Source: Sphingobacteriales bacterium (GTDB lineage Bacteria; Bacteroidota; Bacteroidia; Chitinophagales; Chitinophagaceae). From it: DNA of 55,087 nt. Numbering within the stretch: the first letter of the stretch is position 1; each line of letters begins with the position of its first letter. The stretch is taken from positions 1 through 55,087 of the forward strand of contig JAIXSZ010000001.1 in the NCBI GenBank assembly GCA_027484425.1, read 5' to 3'. This document shows, piece by piece, positions 53,308-55,087 of this stretch. Both the position numbers and the translations under genes were made by a program. The notes beneath the pieces were generated by a model. That model did no database searches, was not told where the DNA came from, and was given only the letters and a program-made list of their open reading frames with translations.

Positions 53308-54025
53308 TGCAGGCATTTTCCGGTAGTTTTTTGTGGAGCGGAATGGCACACTTTTGGGAATGTGGGTAGCGTGGATGATGGGGTGTAATGGTGGTTTGAA
53401 AAGTAAGCTACTGACATAATGATAGTTTGATTTACAGAATAATGGATAAATAGACCGCGCTCAACTGATGCCTCAAAAAGTGCGCCAATATGAGGATTGT
53501 AGAGATCAAGATATCCACAATTTAGTTTTTGCAAGACAGGCGCTTATAGAATTTTAAAGCTTCGACTAAGGTCGCTGAAACTTAAAATACGTATAAACAC
53601 GCTGTGAAATTGGGTAGTTCTACTGGTGTACAGGGCACAAATAAGTAAGAAATTTGTATCAGCAAACAAAGCACTGGCCCCCAAAGCTATCGCCACACAG
53701 AAAACAAACTTAAATAAGCTGATACCACCCCATCATTCACCACCTTAAAAAAAATGTATAGCCATGATTTTGATAACAATGTTGATTTTGATTTATAAGA
53801 AGACTCAGAAAAACAAACTAAGCCTGAATTCAGGTAGTAAATGCACTAGCTTGTAGATTTCCTATCAGCCTTGTTTGGCTTATTCTGCTACTATTGTTGA
53901 TCGGTGAAAGTTGAGTTTCTATCAAATATATAGTCATGCATGTTCCTTAGGAGAACGATTTTTATTGTAGTTCCAGTTGACCCTTCTGAACAACGTGGGA
54001 ACAACGAAAAAGCGGTGAGACTCAA

Positions 54026-54628
54026 CTACGACGGCGAAACATAACCAAGATAAGCAGAAAACAGAGAGTCAATAAAGAACTTGTTTTTTCTTTTCTTTGC
54101 CTCAAACAAACTATCAACTTCGTAAACAATTGTCCCTGCATCGTAGCTTCTACCCCGAAGTGGTTTTGCTATGAAAATCATTACTCGGTTTTGACTGCCC
54201 CTTACAGTGTATACCTCTAACGCCTCTGACGGCATTATTCGAGAGGTTCTACCTTGTAATTTTTGATAGGTGCTTTGTGCAGATTTAGTGGTATTGAAGA
54301 TAAACTCCCAAATTGTTAGTGCTTTTTTATTTTCATCCATAACTGCATAAGATGACCACTGAATACAATTGTTGGCAATATTGCTACTAGTCAATAGACG
54401 AATTGTATTCATTTTGTGTATTATGTCTTTTTTAGTTTCATAATTGTTTATTTTTTCCAAAGATGGGCCCTGCCCTATTGAATGGGCAAATTTGAAGAAA
54501 GCAGAATCAATTTTTTCGTCCTTTCGTTGACTCTGTATTTTCAACACAAATTGACTATATGCGTTTGTATGAATGGAGAAAATGAACAGTAAAATAGTCT
54601 TTAGAAGTACACGTGTGTTATTCGACAT
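54026..54628 (-). CDS. Secreted protein of unknown function
   Basis: 200 residues. A signal peptide (LLKTILLFIFSIHTNAYS) precedes a mature chain rich in Lys, Ser and Ile with no recognised motif. The middle (IANNCIQWSSYAVMDENKKA, then IWEFIFNTTKSAQSTYQKLQ) and the end (VMIFIAKPLRGRSYDAG) suggest an alpha/beta fold. Base composition is more AT-rich by eye than most genes here. The long, well-formed frame with a signal peptide supports a real gene, but no neighbour gives a clue to its job. Confidence 0.65.
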   Translation of the reverse strand: MSNNTRVLLKTILLFIFSIHTNAYSQFVLKIQSQRKDEKIDSAFFKFAHSIGQGPSLEKINNYETKKDIIHKMNTIRLLTSSNIANNCIQWSSYAVMDENKKALTIWEFIFNTTKSAQSTYQKLQGRTSRIMPSEALEVYTVRGSQNRVMIFIAKPLRGRSYDAGTIVYEVDSLFEAKKRKNKFFIDSLFSAYLGYVSPS

Positions 54629-55087
54629 ATTCTAAAGTGATTTTCTTTTTGAATTGATTTTTATTAAAAGAGGGACTTTGAGAATATTATTTTTGCCGTT
54701 GTTGGTCTTATTTTCTCCTGTACAACCATCTACCAACTTGTTGATAATGAGAGTTTTAGAAAAAGAAGTTTAGTAATTCTCCTGAAAGTAACATAAAGTT
54801 ACAGGTTGTATGAATTAATCAACGGCATCCCAGTCGATGGATTGACCAACAACCACGTGATGGACAGAAAAATGTGATTAAAAATAAATTGGTTCAATGA
54901 ATCCAAACCTTGTTATGTTCGATCCTATAATACGATGCTGTGCTAAACATGTGATGTTACGTATGTACACATGATTTGGCTTTTAAACAACTATCGTAAA
55001 GATACATAAGTATTGTTTATCTACGTCTTTCCTATTTTTTATTCTGCTATTACTCCGTGTGATTTGCCCTGCTCGAGGTTGTTGGTC
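54629..55087. other. Non-coding right edge of the window
   Basis: 459 AT-rich bases upstream of the secreted-protein gene. No gene, tRNA or strong hairpin was seen; the region continues beyond the window. Confidence 0.5.

Larger units (their letters stand above)
52740..54025. other. Gene-poor region with a 77-bp repeat array
   Basis: About 1.3 kb without a convincing gene. The left half holds three 77-bp repeats, two hairpins (52916-52952 and 53020-53036) and T/G-rich filler. The right half (53350-54025) is AT-rich with short, non-conserved open frames. Its composition differs from the coding parts of the window by eye. It may be a degraded insertion or a non-coding RNA locus. Confidence 0.55.

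Noticed and set aside
53029..53369. Two overlapping short frames encoding similar peptides (SGLFPV..SCVLIDNSLIIN)
   Set aside because: The similarity simply reflects the 77-bp DNA repeats, the frames are short and one frame is interrupted in copy 1.
53253..53534. 93-residue minus-strand frame over repeat copy 3
   Set aside because: Its second half is the reverse reading of the repeat and there is no domain, promoter or signal peptide.
1..55087. tRNA, rRNA and insertion-sequence genes
   Set aside because: The gaps were read for cloverleaf-like patterns, CCA ends and transposase motifs; none was convincing.

Overview
The window reads as chromosomal DNA from a Bacteroidota, most likely a member of the Chitinophagales/Chitinophagaceae (lineage is inference). 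Supporting signs are three type IX secretion (T9SS) cargo proteins (type A or B C-terminal sorting domains), a giant adhesin with the N-terminal region typical of gliding-associated proteins, an exosortase N/VIT pair, a RprY-like regulator, and many upstream elements of the form TAnnTTTG, the -7 box of Bacteroidota promoters. No rRNA, tRNA, CRISPR array, transposase, integrase or phage gene was recognised.

Layout. 1-4.7 kb: the C-terminal end of a T9SS cargo protein, a polytopic GT-C-like membrane protein, a small DUF4190-like protein and an ALDH7-type aldehyde dehydrogenase. 4.7-7.6 kb: a secreted protein of unknown function, an orphan OmpR-type response regulator and a Mn-type superoxide dismutase. 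7.8-15.5 kb: one 2552-residue surface protein with 25 tandem Big-2-like domains. 15.6-21.4 kb: an AIM24/TIGR00266-type protein, branched-chain aminotransferase IlvE, a small unknown protein that may be DNA polymerase III psi-like, OxyR, an L,D-transpeptidase, a plug-domain-only protein and a YcbL-like metallo-hydrolase. 21.5-29.5 kb: a peptidase-MA/beta-propeller/outer-membrane protein, an O-antigen ligase-like protein, DprA, a DUF6438 protein, and a divergent ferredoxin/acyl-CoA reductase pair. 29.6-37.7 kb: a LamG protein with a type B sorting domain, an M16 peptidase-flavin oxidoreductase operon, fructose-1,6-bisphosphatase, a DUF6265 lipoprotein and a class 3 lipase. 37.7-40.6 kb: an HTH regulator plus AbiEii-type nucleotidyltransferase operon (candidate toxin-antitoxin/defence module), a Uma2 nuclease and a SanA/YdcF protein. 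40.7-52.7 kb: an M13 peptidase, the VIT-substrate/exosortase N operon, a TMTC-like TPR protein, an APC transporter, a thioredoxin-fold lipoprotein-type protein and a VOC protein. 52.7-55.1 kb: a gene-poor tail with three copies of a 77-bp repeat and one secreted protein of unknown function.

How the parts work together. Most genes are single transcription units bounded by strong hairpin terminators. Clear operons are VIT protein-xrtN (ATGA overlap), M16-nitronate monooxygenase-like (6-bp gap) and HTH-AbiEii (3-bp gap). A theme of the region is the cell surface: T9SS cargo, exosortase processing, GT-C glycosyltransferase-like proteins, O-antigen ligase, L,D-transpeptidase, SanA and outer-membrane proteins. 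A second theme is oxidative stress (OxyR, superoxide dismutase). The most unusual items are the exosortase N operon with its single polytopic substrate, the HTH-AbiEii operon with an operator-like promoter that appears to give a leaderless GTG-start mRNA, the 77-bp repeat array, and the psi-like small protein upstream of oxyR.
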